Shown here piece by piece: positions 9,830 to 20,557 of a DNA stretch of 64,000 bases (position 1 is the stretch's first letter; every line of letters starts with the position of its first letter). Source of the stretch: Diphasiastrum complanatum (Eukaryota > Streptophyta > Lycopodiopsida > Lycopodiales > Lycopodiaceae); NCBI GenBank assembly GCA_029204225.1, contig CM055113.1, positions 26,835,462-26,899,461 on the forward strand. The letters are read 5' to 3'. The translations under genes were made by a program, and so were the position numbers. The notes beneath the pieces were generated by a model. It was not told the DNA's origin. It saw nothing but the letters and a program-made list of their open reading frames with translations, and did not search any database.

Positions 9830-11520
9830 TGTTTGTCAGTGGTCGCTATGCCTTACGATCAAGTTGAGACATGACACACTGGTTAATGGTCCGGGTCGAT
9901 GGATCTTGTGGTCCAAGACCATAGGTAGAGGGCTTATAAGGTGGGATGTCTGAGAGAACCATGACAGTCGATAGCCCTGCTCATGAAGGGAGTGTGAGGA
10001 AGCAATTGTTGTCTGTGTATATCTCATATCTACATCTGGCAAAGCCTGAACTCTCTAAATATATGCGATAAGCTGGAAAGCGTCATCTATCTGAATGGGT
10101 GGAATGACAAACTCTGCAAGAAGCATCTCGTGTGGAATCGAGGGCTTCGCTCGAATCATACGAGCTAACATGGTTTGTAATCGTGAAATGCTGGCCCAGT
10201 GTGATGAAGGAAGATCAGTACACCATGTCTCTGCTGCATACAAGGCTGTGGGGGTGACAATAGTGTCAAAAAGTCCACACTTATTGCGAGCATCTCGGAT
10301 GAACTTCCGGAAGCAGAACTGCTCAAGCTGAACAAGGGAGGAATGCCCCTTCCCAAGTTGGGTGGTGGCAGCCTGTCGCATGCTGAAGGTAGGACCAGAA
10401 AAGAGTATCCCCAAAAAAGTATAAGAGGAAACTACCTGTAGGCCTATCCACCATCTAGGGTGAGCCCTGGCGCTGCATGAAAGCTTGAGAAGTGTTGAAG
10501 ACCATAACCATGGTCTTCGCACTATTCACCCCCAATCCTTATCAGGTACAAAATCCCTGTAAACAATCCAACTGCCTCTATAATCCCTCTCTGGTCGGGG
10601 ATACTAGTACCACATCATCCGCATAGAGGAGAATAACAATCAAAATGGTGCCAAGTTTACAGCCAACTCCGCTTTACTGTGAGATGACTCGCTCTAACTC
10701 ATCAATGTACAATCCAAAAAGAACCGGTGAAAGAGAACATCCCTGTTTCACCCCAATGGTGCTCCAAATGTGATCAAAGATGCCACTGCCATGTCGGAAA
10801 CATCCCAAGACCCTCTCATAAAGAGCCGTCACTGCCAGAAAAATGTCCGTGGAGAAACCAAGGTCATGAAGTCTTTGAATGAGCAGGGAGCGTGGTACAG
10901 AGGGGCGTGAGGAGATAGAGATGGGCCCGTCAGTGGGTATGGTATATAGGTTGGTAGCGTAGTCGGTCCATATGCGGAGGTCATTCGGGAGAGGTGGTGG
11001 AGCACGAGGGATAAACTCACGCCAAAAGGTGCCTGAAGAGGAACTGAAGAGAAGGTCAACAAGACGCTTTCCTTCAGAGTCATGATAGGCACGCTTTTTC
11101 CGGTGGAGTGTGCGATGATAAGAGCATCTGGCGGAGCGGAGGAGGTGAGGATCATGAGTACGGGCATGGGTGACAAGGTGATGAAGAGAGCGACATTCGG
11201 CATCATTCCACAGGGGGTGTAGAGGCCGTAGCGATGAGGACGTGTGTGACTGCCTTTATGGGGCTTAGATGGAAAAGCTAGGGAAGCAGCGGTGAGACGC
11301 TAAGGAAAGCAGCTTGAGTCTCCACTGTACTATCATGTGGAAAGGAATGGAGTAAGGAGGCTAGAAACTCTTGGTAGACTGGCGTATATAGAGAGCTGAA
11401 TGTATACCTGGGTGCACAAGTAAGCAAGGGATGTGAGGATGGTTGGGGAGGTGGGAGGTGGCTGATAGCGAAGGAGAGAAAAGAAGAAATCATAAGCTTA
11501 TGATTGATGGATGACACCAT
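9830..11520 (-). pseudogene. non-LTR retrotransposon (LINE) reverse transcriptase remnant
   Basis: On the minus strand the pieces appear in LINE order: an upstream linker (11520-11080), the RT motif GVKQGCSLSPVLFGLYIDEL (about 10780-10700), the catalytic YADDVVLVS box (about 10640-10610), GLGVNSAKTMVMVFN (about 10540-10500), then the post-RT thumb region from 10522 to 10055 (YTFLGILFSG; KCGLFDTIV; LYAAETWC; LLAEF). Several stops and frame changes break it, and the early RT blocks before the GVKQGC motif are missing, so there is an internal deletion. No poly-A tail or target duplication could be assigned. Dead copy. Confidence 0.85.
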
Positions 11521-12579
11521 AGATGCATTGCGCTCCGGAATGTAGATTTCTGATCATAGAGGACGAGGCTGCTTTTCTAAGAAAGAAGAAACAATAAGCT
11601 TGTGATTGATGGATGGCACCCTAAATGAAAGGGTGGGGGTTGGGGTTTTCTTTGTAAGTTTTTTTAGGTGTCCTAGAAAAAAAAAAGCCTAGAAAGTTCA
11701 AAAAAACAATGAAAGATATCAGGTATTAGGAATACTAAATAAATTATACACGTTGCATTAGAACCAACTTTGCTCTATTACATTTTTCGATCACGCAAAT
11801 CATTGAATAACATCATAGCATGTTACATTGAACAATCCTTCTACATCTACACTATGGTTATGGGGCTAGTATCCGTGACACGTGTACCTAAACCCTTCTA
11901 CATCTACACGATGGTTATGGGACTAGTATCAGTGTACTTGGAAGATGTTCTGATAGATATTTAAGTCATGTTGGGATCTACTGAGTTGTACCTTGTTGCA
12001 CATCATGCATAGTACTGTGTTCTTTATTTAACGCATACAAAACTTGCAATGATTGGTAACTGAAGCAAGCTTAATCCAAATTCCAAACTGCAAAGTGACA
12101 AAACTTGATCCTCATGAGGTCCTCATGAGGTTTGATTTCCTCTCTTGGTAGCGCTCTTTCCTCAACACTCCATGCAAGCTTTGGCTTTGATATCAGTATC
12201 ACCGAGAAGGCATGACAAGAAATCACTAACTTGGCACAGATGTGTTGTGTACAATAAAACTCCCTAAAATTTGAAACCTACTATTGCTCCTAGTTTGTGG
12301 GTCTTTTACTCAGGTTCGAATGGTTGTGAAATACAAATTGAAGGCTTTTTCTTGTTTTTATCTTTTTGCATTTCAACGTTCCGGAACGCTCGTTCCAGAA
12401 CACTATGCTTCCGGAACACCCTCTTGACGCAACTTAGGATGGTGCCAATTGAAAAGAGGAAGGCTGGCACTCAATTGTGAGGAGGTTTAGGAGCTAGGAG
12501 AGATTGAGTCAATGAATTGGGACAGATTTAAGGTTACTCTATGAAGTACGGGAAGTTTCTAAAAGCCGTGGTTGTATAG
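11521..12579. other. no gene recognised; short tandem duplication
   Basis: AT-rich non-coding sequence. A 57-bp direct duplication lies at 11837-11893 / 11894-11941 (CCTTCTACATCTACAC...). A cluster of GTTCCGGAAC-type motifs lies at 12378-12420. It might include further 5' exons or the promoter of the gene at 12580-16466, but none could be fixed. Confidence 0.4.
11837..11941. repeat. 57-bp tandem duplication
   Basis: Two copies of CCTTCTACATCTACACnATGG followed by TTATGGGnCTAGTATCnGTG, offset by 57 bases. Confidence 0.8.
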
Positions 12580-12671
12580 CATGTTGTGAGTGTGATTAAA
12601 ATCAGATGTTCTTTACTCAATGACCTTTGTTGTGAAAAGTTAGATCAGAAAATAATTTCTAGGTGTGCAAT
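12580..12671 (+). CDS. exon 1 (first detected) of unknown gene
   Basis: Open in one frame from the acceptor-like TTGTATAG to a strong donor AAT|GTAAGT. It encodes a short Cys-rich stretch (CSLLNDLCCEKLDQK). It leaves two bases to be completed by the next exon. Confidence 0.4.
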
Positions 12672-15600
12672 GTAAGTAATTCTGTTTTTAATCAATACTG
12701 GCTGCCAAGTAATTTTTTATGTATAGTTGTGTGACCTTAAATTTTTGTCATGATTTTGCTATTCTTGATATGCTGTCCCCTGAGATTGTGGAACATGCCT
12801 GAGTGTCAAGAAGATTGGTAATGATGAATATACAAACTTTTGTGTAATTCACGCTGGTAGCATGAACGATGAAGTCAGAGTGAAAAGGTCATTTGGAGAA
12901 AATCGTTGAGTGGCATTCCTTTCTGCAACCCTTTTTACGGATTGGCACACGTATCTCCCACTCAACTACAGCTGCATTTTGCAGCCTTGATGTTGTCAGC
13001 GTGGTCTATAAACTGATTCTTACAACAATGTAGCATTGTTTTCGGTGATTGATGTTGCCACTGTGGATGTTGCTTCATGCGTGTCATGAGCTAGTAGAGC
13101 CTGATAATCAATGTGAATTGCTGATTGTGGTAGCAGAACCAATTTGAGTTGATGGGGACACCTCAGGTTTAACGTTAGATCAGCGGGTTCGGTTATTTTT
13201 GTGAGACCTGGAGTATTTTTGTTAACCAAGATTAGACAGGTTATTGTTTTGATTTAGATCCTTTGACTTTTTGGGTGCTTGTATATTGTTTAAAAACTTT
13301 ACTTTATGACATCACTGACTTCTCTATTTAAATTTGTGAAATTGGATAAATTTTAATTTCACAAACCCCCAACCCAGGGTATAGTTTAAGGAGCCTGCTT
13401 TGTTTCTAGTATTTTATATTCTGTCTGTCTCGGTAACTCGTCTACATATTATGGTCCCTGTTTTTTATTTTATTTTATTTGAATCATTATCATTATTATT
13501 ATTATTTCTTTCTTCTTGCTGATTGTCATTTGCTTCTTAGTCAACACTGGGTCTACCAAAGAGAATCCGGTTTCTTTCAAGAGCCGGTGTGCAACTTATG
13601 CATGGGTATTGATGAGACATAAAAGCAATGTTGTTTGACTAAGATTTTTTTTATTGAATTCTATATTATTGTTTTGATTTAGATCCTTTGACTTTTTTGG
13701 TTGCATGTATGTTGTTTCTAAGCTTTTTACCTTATGACATCACTGACTCCTCAATTTAAACCTGTGAAATTGGATATATTTTAATTTCACAAGTAGAGAT
13801 ATTTTAAGATTTCAAGGTACTACGACCGTAGATCTTCATAGTCGACCTTGCAAAGCAGCGTGTGCTGTGGAAAAGTGGGGTGGTCATAGGCAAAGAGCAG
13901 ATCTAGTGAAATGTTTGAGGAGTATGCCAACTAGGTCCAGAATAAATCCATTATTGTAGCATATGACAAGGTCTTGAAGGAGGATGTGACAGTAAATAGG
14001 AATCCTGTAGCTCTGCAATGATACTGAGCATGACCATAAACTAGGAGATGACCATAAAATATACCTCTGTTATGACTACTGCTATCGACAGATGACTGTG
14101 ATGACCACTGCTGTCAACAGATGACTGTTGCTGACAGAAAAAGCAGGTCGTCTGATAGCAAGTGCTTAAGATGAACTATATTGCAAATAGAACCAAAAAC
14201 GGATGAGCAGTGCTGCGAGTACAACTGGCAATATGTGTTCATAAACTGCTAATATTCGATGGTGGATAGTTACAAAACAGCTGTGAATGAACTATGTCAC
14301 AAGCAGGTTTGGCAAAGTGGTGATTGGTAACAAGTTGTAAAAAGCTGATGCAGCATGATGCAAGTAGGACCCACAAGAAAGCCTGCGAGTGAACTGCTAC
14401 CTATGGCGACCGGGAGAATGGCAAAGAATATAGTAATCTAGAAAAGTACAGGTGACTCCCTCCAGTTCTCAGATGGATCAACTCTTGTAACATATAAAAA
14501 TTGGCCAGGTCAATTCTCAAAAAACAAACAAAAAGAAGTTACTAAAACAAACTAATCATTTTAACAATGTAGTAGAAACTTTTGACAGGCTGGAAAGTTT
14601 CTGGGTTGTCTTTCTGACTTTGGCATAAGAAATCTAGGACAAATGAAAGGCAAATACCTATGATAACCAACCTAAACTAAACTATCAAGCCAAACTGTTA
14701 TCAAACCACGTGACGAGCAACACATGGACGGCAAAGGTGGGTGCTGCTGCAATAGGGGGTCAGATAGATTGGGGCAAGCAGTCTAATAACATATTCAGAG
14801 AAATGCTTCACAGAAAAGTTGGCAGGAACTCAAAAGGGAACACTATTAAGCTACTTCTACAACGACACTCATAGACATTAGAGTCGTAAGCTGTAGCATG
14901 ACTAGTAGACAACCTATTTTTACAATCTGGAGGCTTTGGAACCTTCCAAAAAATTATTAGGACTATGATCCCCCAACTTTATCCATACTCAGGGCCCAAT
15001 ACTCATTACCTGGGGTGATTAGTAAGGAACTGACTCAGAAAAGACCCAGTAGCGTAAAATTGTCCTCAACTTCAGGTCTAAGTAGCTCATAGTAACAACA
15101 ATAATAACGCTTGTCAGTCATAAATTGCATTTCAACGGCCATTGGGGGCTTCCCAACAGATCTCAATTGAAGAATTAGCTAGCCTTGGCGTTTTGCTCGA
15201 GGGACTTCTATAAGTGCTTGTATCTATATGATTGTATCCTCTGATTTTGGCATGCCGACAACTTTTAGTTTGAATCAATGTTGCAGCAGATCATGATCTG
15301 CTGCAAAATCGTCTTGGAACATACGTTCCGGAACGTCAGCGATCCGCGACCTGGATCGCAAATAGTTTTTAATTTCTGGTGGAAAAAAGACTTATGGCCA
15401 ATCACCAATGAATGCATCAGAAAAACAATGTATTTTTAAACTGGAAAGAGGCCAAAATAACATTGCATAGAGGCTAGAGCCATATTGATCCAGTTATTAT
15501 AGATAGAGATACTGTTGGCACTCTGTAATGTATCCGTATTTTTGTTGAGTACGTTGAGTTGACTCACGTTTTTGTCACAAGCTCTGAGATGGGTGCTTAA

Positions 15601-16466
15601 GCTTCATAATTGTTGTCAGTTTGCTATCATTCAATGCGGTTCCATGTGATTTCATTTCACATAATACAGAAATAGAGATGTTCGATAAAGAATCACTTAA
15701 TGGCCCAAAATTGGACTGCACTCTTCTTGGAACTCCGAGCAAACTAGGTAAGTGAAATTGCTCTCGAAAGCACCTTTAATCTAATACCCAGTGGCACCCA
15801 AAAATTGAAAAAACAAAAAAGTTTGCGTTCCGGGGAAATCCTAATGGGATTTCTCAGATCATGCTCCGGATCGCATTCCGGAACGGAACGTGTGACATTG
15901 GTTCAAATTAAAGGGGTTAGTTCTGTAGGTCTATAGCAGCTTTGTATTCTGCTCCATGGTTATCGTAGAATCACTATCTCATATAGTCTGCTATCATTAT
16001 GTTCGCTTTATGCTTGTGCATGCCTGCTCTTTGATTGCAATTTACAGAGCTGCATTGTGCTTTTCCACTTGTTTGTATAATCAATTACATACCCACATTA
16101 TTGATTGATTACTCTATCTATGTATGCGGTCTAAGATATCTATAATAATTTCCCAGATGTTTTACATCTATATGCGCAGTTGGCACTGCAATCACAGAGG
16201 AAGAAATAGGGCCAAATGGTCGTATTAAGCGTAAGCGCAGACTTTCTGAAAAGGCAGTTGAGTTTCAGGCTGAAATAGGACGCAAATATTCTCAAAAAGG
16301 TCGGATTCCCGTCCCAAAAAAGAAGACCGACCCCAAGACTTCAACTCCAATTTCCACAAGAGCTGGAATTGGTGAAGATGGTGAAGAAGAGACACCAAAT
16401 GGAAGATCAAGCTTGAAGCAAGAATCAAATGAGAGGAGAGTTGTAAACAATGAGGTCTACCCTTGA
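12580..16466 (+). CDS. candidate five-exon host gene, function unknown
   Basis: Five open exons join in one frame through GT-AG introns: 12580-12671 (donor GTAAGT), 12785-12817 (donor GTAATG), 13541-13605 (donor GTATTG), 15670-15747 (donor GTAAGT) and 16180-16466 (ends TGA 16464-16466). The phases agree at every junction (2, 2, 1, 1), giving about 184 residues. The first three exons are Cys rich (CCEK, PECQEDC, PVCNLC), which suggests metal binding. The last is strongly basic (NGRIKRKRRLSEKAVEFQ, then PKKK), which suggests a nuclear localisation signal. The 5' start is not found; the first exon may begin at the TATAG acceptor before 12580 or be internal. An alternative 3' end splices from 16454 to 17109. 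No family is recognised. The last two exons are most secure; the 33-base second exon is least. Confidence 0.55.
12785..12817 (+). CDS. exon 2 (33 nt) of unknown gene
   Basis: Acceptor GTCCCCTGAG, donor TTG|GTAATG. Reads LWNMPECQED. It is very short; support rests on phase agreement and the Cys spacing with exon 3. Confidence 0.35.
13241..13792. repeat. pair of ~125-bp direct repeats flanking exon 3
   Basis: 13241-13364 (TTATTGTTTTGATTTAGATCC...) recurs at 13666-13792 with about a dozen changes. Both lie in introns, one on each side of exon 3. Confidence 0.85.
13541..13605 (+). CDS. exon 3 of unknown gene
   Basis: Acceptor CATTTGCTTCTTAG, donor CATGG|GTATTG. All three frames are open here; the frame fitting both neighbours reads QHWVYQRESGFFQ then PVCNLC. 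It sits between two 125-bp direct repeats (13241-13364 and 13666-13792). Confidence 0.45.
13793..15262. other. long intron or intergenic sequence, nothing recognised
   Basis: About 1.5 kb without a supportable gene. A short imperfect repeat (GATGACTGTGATGACCACTGCTGTC-like) occurs near 14080-14130. If the gene model is right this lies in its 2.06-kb third intron. Confidence 0.35.
15263..15911. repeat. inverted-repeat pair (MITE-like) with perfect palindrome
   Basis: CTTTTAGTTTGAATCAATGT at about 15264-15283 is the imperfect inverse of ACATTGGTTCAAATTAAAGG at about 15894-15913. Inside the left end is a perfect 26-bp palindrome (15281-15306, arms TTGCAGCAGATCA) and both ends carry TTCCGGAAC motifs. 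The predicted exon 15670-15747 lies between them, so these may be two separate insertions in opposite orientation rather than one element. Confidence 0.45.
15670..15747 (+). CDS. exon 4 of unknown gene
   Basis: Acceptor TTCACATAATACAG, donor AAACTAG|GTAAGTG, both close to plant consensus. The only open frame reads IEMFDKESLNGPKLDCTLLG. It ends in phase 1, matching the start of exon 5. Confidence 0.6.
16180..16466 (+). CDS. exon 5 (terminal) of unknown gene
   Basis: Follows acceptor TATATGCGCAG and stays open for 94 codons to TGA. Reads GTAITEEEIGPNGRIKRKRR, then AEIGRKYSQKGRIPVPKKK and an acidic/Ser-rich tail. There is no internal ATG start, so it cannot be a single-exon gene. The composition is typical of a nuclear protein. 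Confidence 0.6.
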
Positions 16467-18352
16467 TTTTGACTGCCTGTTCAAACTGTGTTTTTAATAA
16501 GAGGGCTCAAAAGTTTTGAAAGATCTGTGTGAAAGACGGATGACACTGCTAGTGAATCTGGCTGGACATGGTGGAAGTCTAATTCCATCAAATTGCTTTT
16601 GTTGCAGGGTTTTTCATTAAAAAAAACTGAAAAAAGGGTTCAAAGATTGAAGCCTGTTTCATTATTAACAAGCAATCAAGGTTCGGATTCATCTTAAATC
16701 GGATAGTGTCCCAACTTTTGCTAGTTTTACTATGGTGCGATGAAATTGGATAGTGTCCCAACTTTCGCTATTTTTACTACAGTGCGACAGGTTTAAAAGT
16801 GGAAAATTTGATTGCTCAGATCTTTTTTCTCACTGATGAGTATATGTTAATCTGTTCTTGCAGTGTAGGAGACATTCAGATCTTTGCAGGGTAGCAGTTA
16901 TTTAGCCTGCCTGTTTGTTCCTCAAAACAATGCATAGTTTAATTCACAAAATTGTAGCTAAACTTCTGCAAAGTTCAAATGGATTCCATAATCTGCAGGA
17001 AATAGAATGTATGTAATTTTTAAGATATTCCCTTGCGATTAATTTTATGTGAATTGTAACAAGGAAAATTCAATAGAAAATATTCGCCTTGAACATATTT
17101 TTTGTTCAGGAGGTGGTCAAAGGTTTGGAAACAAGCAGACAGCATATGACAATTCTTGGATTGAGAATGTTGACAGCATAAATACTTAGCTCCTAGATTT
17201 TCAGTATACTTCTATGTGTTAGTTTTCTTCAAGCAAGCAAGTTCAACCATAGAAAAAATTTGTCAGCTCTGGCTTACAGGTCGGGCACTACAATATGTAC
17301 TGCGGGAGGAAATTGCTATAGCATCTGGTAGCAATGCTAAGTAAAAAAAGAGAATCCTTAACATGTGAATATCTGTTACGAATTCCAAATTCCCACATGG
17401 AAATTTGTAGGTTCTCTTAAATGGAACTTGCCAATGCATGTGCATTTTTCAAGGTTTTGGTTCTGGGCTTAAAATGCATTTCATATTGAGCTGCAGTTTT
17501 GATTTTGATACACTGCTTCAAAATCCTGTAGCGTATGGAATGTTAATTCATATGTATCGAAGAGATTCTTGGAGTTTTTTTCTGGGGCGATTTCTTTTTT
17601 CAAGTTAAAAGAATCGAAATAATTAAATTTTTAGCACATACGGAATGATGTGTTCCATACCAAAGGGTGTGGAATGGGTTGCTATCCACTGATTCCATCT
17701 TGAGCTAGGCTGACGAGTTGGAGGTAAGGACATATGTCGGACACAAGAAGCCCATCTATGAAGAGCTATGTACCATGTTCTTCTGTAGCTTTGCTTTTAT
17801 CAGAAGTAGCCATGATGCTTTTTCTTATTTGGACTTCATAGTTTGGGAATTTGAAAGGATTTTGGGAATCTAAATTCAACTTCAGAAGCTAATTCATGCT
17901 TCCATAACCTAAGGTTGCAAGCAGTATTTGGGTGCCCGCTAGTCTAGCCTACTGAAAAATTCTCTTCAGCTAATAGTATGATTGAGCTGCTGGTATTAGA
18001 ATTAGAAAACTTGATGATGGTTTGTTCTGGGTTTCCATGTCGTGTATTACATAGAACACCTTGATCTTTGTCATTTTCCCCCTCTTGTCAATAAATTGTA
18101 GTCTTTTTTTGTGATAATATGAATCATTTCTGCCAAATCTACCATTTGGAGATAATTATTTCATGAAAGTCAAAACTATCCTCCAACCTTCAAATTATCA
18201 TTAGTGTTGTCAATGCTAATAGTAAGAAAGATTGCATTGTCTTTTAATATTAAGGCTTCTTTGAAGATTTGATTAAGAAATACCCTATTGTTTTGAGTTG
18301 CAACTCTCCAACGCAACATATTTCCAAACATAATACGTAAGCGGTTGCCCAA
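16467..18352. other. 3' flank, no clear gene; possible extra terminal exon
   Basis: Contains a 47-bp tandem duplication at 16701-16791 (GGATAGTGTCCCAACTTT...). A TTTTTTGTTCAG acceptor at 17097-17108 is followed by short open frames ending at 17187-17190 or before, a possible alternative last exon. Nothing else is recognised. Confidence 0.35.
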
Positions 18353-18607
18353 TTTTGTTTTAGATGTATACAACTAGCCCTATTGTTTCCAAGTTTTTTC
18401 TTGACAATGGTCTTTATGAGTTCTATGTTTTTAAATAGATAATTTTTTTTTTCTTGTAAAGATTGATATATATAATTCCTTTTTGTTTTAGATGTATACA
18501 ACTAGCCCTACTGTTTCCAAGTTTTTTTTGACAATGGTCTTTATGAGTTCTATGTTTTTAAATAGATAATTTTTTTTTTCTTGTAAAGGTTGATAGATAT
18601 AATTCCA
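18353..18607. repeat. 128-bp tandem duplication
   Basis: TTTTGTTTTAGATGTATACA... at 18353-18480 repeats at 18481-18607 with four or five differences, including poly-T length. Confidence 0.9.
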
Positions 18608-19219
18608 TCTATGAAAAATATGTAAAAGTAAATATGAAAATTTGAAGGGAGGTCAATTATTGAAGTGACATTTACATAGAGAATTTGGGTGTAAAGGTAG
18701 TGTGAAAAAAATAGATTCAAAACATAATGGATCAACAAGATTTTGACCAAATTTGGATGCACATCTAGATTTAGGTACAAGATAGAAATCAATAATTTAG
18801 GCATGCTAGAAATTGCATAAATCACTAAGTTCTGATTCTAAGTACTTAGATACAGTAAGGTATTGTCTCTGTCCGTACAACAACATCAGCCTATTGTCCT
18901 TCACACGTGTGTATGCAAGATCAACAATAAAAATGACATTCTACACACTAGAAATCAAGAACTTGAGAAATATGCAAGAGATGGACATAGAAACAAAAGA
19001 CAAAGAAAGAAACTTTGATGATTATTTTTCCATGCAATTACAACTATTTATAGCTTCTAAAATGTCATTTGGCCAACTGTCCTAAACTTGTCCTAAATCG
19101 TAACTTTTTAGTACTTCATCAAAAAATCTAGAAATTCTATTGTAGACGCAATGTATGAACTCTAGCCAATTAGAATTAAGTTTCAAAGGAAGTAACAATT
19201 GATTGAAGCATCCTTGGGA
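18608..19219. other. no recognised gene
   Basis: AT-rich. A plus frame at 18813-19085 is open for 90 codons but shows no family resemblance. A CACACGTGTG motif lies at 18902-18911. Confidence 0.35.
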
Positions 19220-19985
19220 TGAAGAATTGGAATGAAGAATTGTAAAGGTATTGAGAATCAAATGGAACAAAATGTAAAAGCATCTATTATTGGTGATGAA
19301 GCATCTTTTGAGGACATCACTCTCTATAGAAGACTTATAGGCTCTTTAATTCATTTGATTATAACTAGACTTGATCTTAGTTATAGTGTTGTAAAGTTAA
19401 GCGAATTAATGCAATGTCCTCTTGTGTCACATTGGAAAATGGCCAAAAGAGTCCTAAGATGTATCTTATCAACTAGGAATTTTGGCATACTTTACAAAGG
19501 GACTAATCTTGGCTTAAGAGCCTATAGTGACTTGAATTTTGTAGGTGAAAAAGCAGATCGAAAGTCTACTAGTGGATTTGCTACATTCATGTGCCATGGA
19601 GTGGTATCTTGGCTTTCAAAAAAACAAGATACTATTTCATTGTCTTCAATTGAATCCGAGTATAAGGTCTTGACATCAACATGCAAGGAGGTCTTATGGC
19701 TCAAGAGACTATTGGTGGAACTTTATGTCATGGAGGCTGATGAGGTACCTACAATCTATTGTGGTAGCCAATCAGCCCATACTTGCAACCAACCCTACAT
19801 TCCATACAAGGAGCAAGCATATCAAAATTGCTCATCATTTTGTGAGAGAGAAGGTGCACGCCAAAGATATCAAACTCCAACATGTGTCTTCATCGAATTG
19901 CTTAGCTGATTTGTTCACTAAATTCTTGCCTAAGAATTCATTTGTTAAGCTAAGATCTTTACTTGAATTGATTAAAGTATCATAG
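19220..19985 (+). pseudogene. copia RT C-terminus and RNase H (fragment)
   Basis: Encodes the end of a Ty1/copia polyprotein: the RT tail (YRRLIGSLIHL, then LDLSYSVVKLSELMQCP), and RNase H with AYSDLNFVGE (consensus SDSDWAG, so the second aspartate is Asn), RKSTSGFATF, VVSWLSKKQDTISLSSIESEY. A frameshift near 19770 moves the frame to 19725-19985, which finishes with HTRSKHIKIAHHFVREKV and LADLFTKFLP. Everything upstream of the RT tail is missing. It is followed by a polypurine tract (TTTGAGGAG, 20000-20008) and an LTR. Confidence 0.9.
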
Positions 19986-20008
19986 TTTTCAAAGCTAGAT
20001 TTGAGGAG

Positions 20009-20543
20009 TGTGAAAAAATGTCTAAATTGGCAATTGGCAAATCTAGCTATTTTAAACAATGTAAATATGTACATCAGTGGATCCCACACTTGTGAGGCCA
20101 AAAGAGTTAGAAATTAGAGTTAATGTGATATGCATTTTATTTAAGCTCTAAATGTGATATTGTAAGTAGTGTACAATTAATTAGATTTGTTGTATTCAGT
20201 TGTGTTCGAGACGTGACCCGTTAGGATATATTGATCGGTCTCGTAGACGACTTCTTGGTTTAGTCGGGTAGCCACACGTAGGAAAATTAGCCTGTACAGT
20301 GATTTTGGTTTCGCTATGCTATACTCGAGGGCATGTCTCGGGTTTGTCAGTTATCTAGGCCATATTGGGCCTTGTTCTAGTTTGGCAGGTGGTAGAGGCC
20401 AATTTTAGGACACCTGTCCTTTCATGCAGTTAGGGATTTCCTATATGTACAGTGTTCTTTGTAATATACAACTTTTGCTGTGCCATCTATGAGAGCTTGT
20501 GTGATGTGATCTGCATACTACACTAGATTCTATTGGAATTTCA
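20009..20543 (+). repeat. copia LTR flanked by both PPT and PBS
   Basis: Starts TGTGAAAAAATG straight after the polypurine tract of the upstream RNase H fragment and ends TTGGAATTTCA three bases before a primer site TGGTATCAGAG (20547-20557). It can therefore be read as the 3' LTR of one copy and the 5' LTR of the next. A truncated copy of 20284-20501 lies at 21548-21765. Confidence 0.65.
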
Positions 20544-20546
20544 ACT

Positions 20547-20557
20547 TGGTATCAGAG
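20547..20557 (+). other. primer binding site (iMet tRNA)
   Basis: TGGTATCAGAG three bases after the LTR end. Confidence 0.8.
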
